Positions 6,303-7,004 of a stretch of DNA of 7,004 nucleotides are shown here, in pieces. A model generated the notes under the pieces. That model was not told the DNA's origin, made no database searches, and saw only the letters and a program-made list of their open reading frames with translations. Position 1 is the first letter of the stretch. Every line of letters begins with the position of its first letter. The position numbers were made by a program, and so were the translations under genes. The DNA lies in NCBI GenBank assembly GCA_028288395.1, contig JAQBNV010000623.1:1-7004 (forward strand), written 5' to 3'. The DNA is from Adhaeribacter sp. (GTDB lineage Bacteria; Bacteroidota; Bacteroidia; Cytophagales; Hymenobacteraceae).

Positions 6303-7004
6303 CTACCGGGCCGATGCTTTTATTCGGAATCCGTCTTCTACGCGGGTTCCTCTTAATTCCAGGTGGGGAACTACTTCATCAGTACAAGGCAAGGCGGCAT
6401 TCCAACAGCGGCCATCACCAGGTACTGTCCTCACGGGTATACTACCTACTAGCTGCATGACTGTTTGGACCTGCGGGTAACCAGCGGGCCGAAGCACCTG
6501 GACTAGTGTAACCTTTCTCACTTCATTTTTAATACCATTCAGGCCATAAAGCAAAGCTATAAAAATGGAACCGGTTAATACAAAACGATTCATTTTTCCG
6601 GATAGCAACAGCATTAAACCCAATAGTAAGGTACCAAATAAATAACCGTAACCAAATCGTAAGGCCGGGGCACTGAAAAACCAAAGTAAAGCACCAACAG
6701 AAAATATTAAAAAAAGCTTTAACAATTCATTTTCATTTAGGTAAAGCCTTTGCAGCGCAAGCCTGATGATTTGTAAAATCACTAAGATAAGAGTCATAAA
6801 GAGCAATCCTTTATCCAGCAATTCCTGACGGGCAAACCAAAACGGAAACCAATCTATCAAAGAAAGCCCATGAGCCGCCTGCCAATCGCCAGCCGGTCGA
6901 CGGGCAAAATAAATAATTTCAGCTAACTCCAGTTTCACTTTAGCCATCGGAATAACCCAGTCCATACCCAACACATCCGGAACTGGAAATGGATAATAAA
7001 AATA
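6303..7004 (-). CDS. Large polytopic membrane protein, C-terminal part only (LIC_10190-like, tentative)
   Basis: The reading frame is open to the window edge: ten codons (YFYYPFPVPD) precede the internal GTG at 6974, so that GTG is not the true start and the gene begins beyond 7004. About 233 residues are visible. Counting from the GTG, hydrophobic segments lie near residues 55-74, 86-100, 110-125 and 129-144. A polar tail of about 75 residues follows and ends at a TAG stop. Two recognisable patches are WFFSAPALRFGYG (98-110) and RCWNAALPCT (189-198), the latter followed by LELRGTRVEDGFR. From memory, this layout resembles the large LIC_10190-type membrane proteins found in polysaccharide loci of Bacteroidota and Leptospira, whose biochemical function is unknown. 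A membrane glycosyltransferase or polymerase role is possible, but nothing here proves it. It is the most upstream visible gene and ends 35 bp before the cupin start. I am confident it is a partial membrane protein and less sure of the family. Confidence 0.75.
   Translation of the reverse strand, partial: YFYYPFPVPDVLGMDWVIPMAKVKLELAEIIYFARRPAGDWQAAHGLSLIDWFPFWFARQELLDKGLLFMTLILVILQIIRLALQRLYLNENELLKLFLIFSVGALLWFFSAPALRFGYGYLFGTLLLGLMLLLSGKMNRFVLTGSIFIALLYGLNGIKNEVRKVTLVQVLRPAGYPQVQTVMQLVGSIPVRTVPGDGRCWNAALPCTDEVVPHLELRGTRVEDGFRIKASAR

Noticed and set aside
6238..6480. Plus-strand open frame across the junction of the cupin and the membrane protein gene
   Set aside because: It overlaps conserved coding sequence of both minus-strand genes, including the CWxxxLPCT tail, and its peptide looks random.
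6974..6974. GTG at 6974 as the start of a complete 223-residue protein
   Set aside because: The frame continues without a stop to the window edge with family-like residues (YFYYPFPVPD), so the gene is partial.

Overview
The window reads as part of a surface-polysaccharide (O-antigen or capsule type) biosynthesis locus from a member of the Bacteroidota. This lineage call is inferred from family resemblance: a FdtA-type cupin, two FemAB/GNAT-like proteins, an HTTM protein and a large membrane protein with a C-terminal CW-x-x-x-L-P-C-T motif, all of styles I associate with this phylum. Ribosome binding sites with a clear Shine-Dalgarno are also scarce, as is usual there. A Cytophagales/Hymenobacteraceae-like source fits the moderate GC and protein style, but I cannot fix the genus.

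Every supported gene lies on the minus strand, so the locus is read from right to left. In transcription order: (1) the C-terminal part of a large polytopic membrane protein entering from beyond base 7004; (2) a small cupin of the FdtA/QdtA (WxcM-like) sugar 3,4-ketoisomerase family; (3) a 332-residue FemAB/GNAT-type acyltransferase-like protein; (4) a 415-residue Wzx-type polysaccharide flippase; (5) a 319-residue family 2 glycosyltransferase; (6) a 493-residue HTTM protein related to vitamin K-dependent gamma-carboxylase; (7) a second, different FemAB/GNAT-like protein of 318 residues; and (8) probably the first 17 codons of another gene running off base 1.

Spacing is very tight. The flippase and glycosyltransferase share one base in TAATG. 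The glycosyltransferase and HTTM genes are 2 bp apart, the first acyltransferase and the flippase 5 bp apart, and the other gaps are 12 to 35 bp. The one exception is about 97 bp between the HTTM gene and the second acyltransferase. This looks like one polycistronic unit, possibly with an internal start in that gap.

A plausible working model is inferred from context. The cupin helps make a 3-amino- or keto-deoxysugar nucleotide whose other enzymes lie outside the window. The glycosyltransferase adds a sugar to a lipid-linked repeat unit, the flippase moves the unit across the inner membrane, and one or both GNAT-like proteins acylate an amino sugar. The roles of the HTTM protein and the large membrane protein are not known. 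I see no tRNA, rRNA, CRISPR array, insertion sequence or convincing terminator, and no gene-free stretch above 300 bases.
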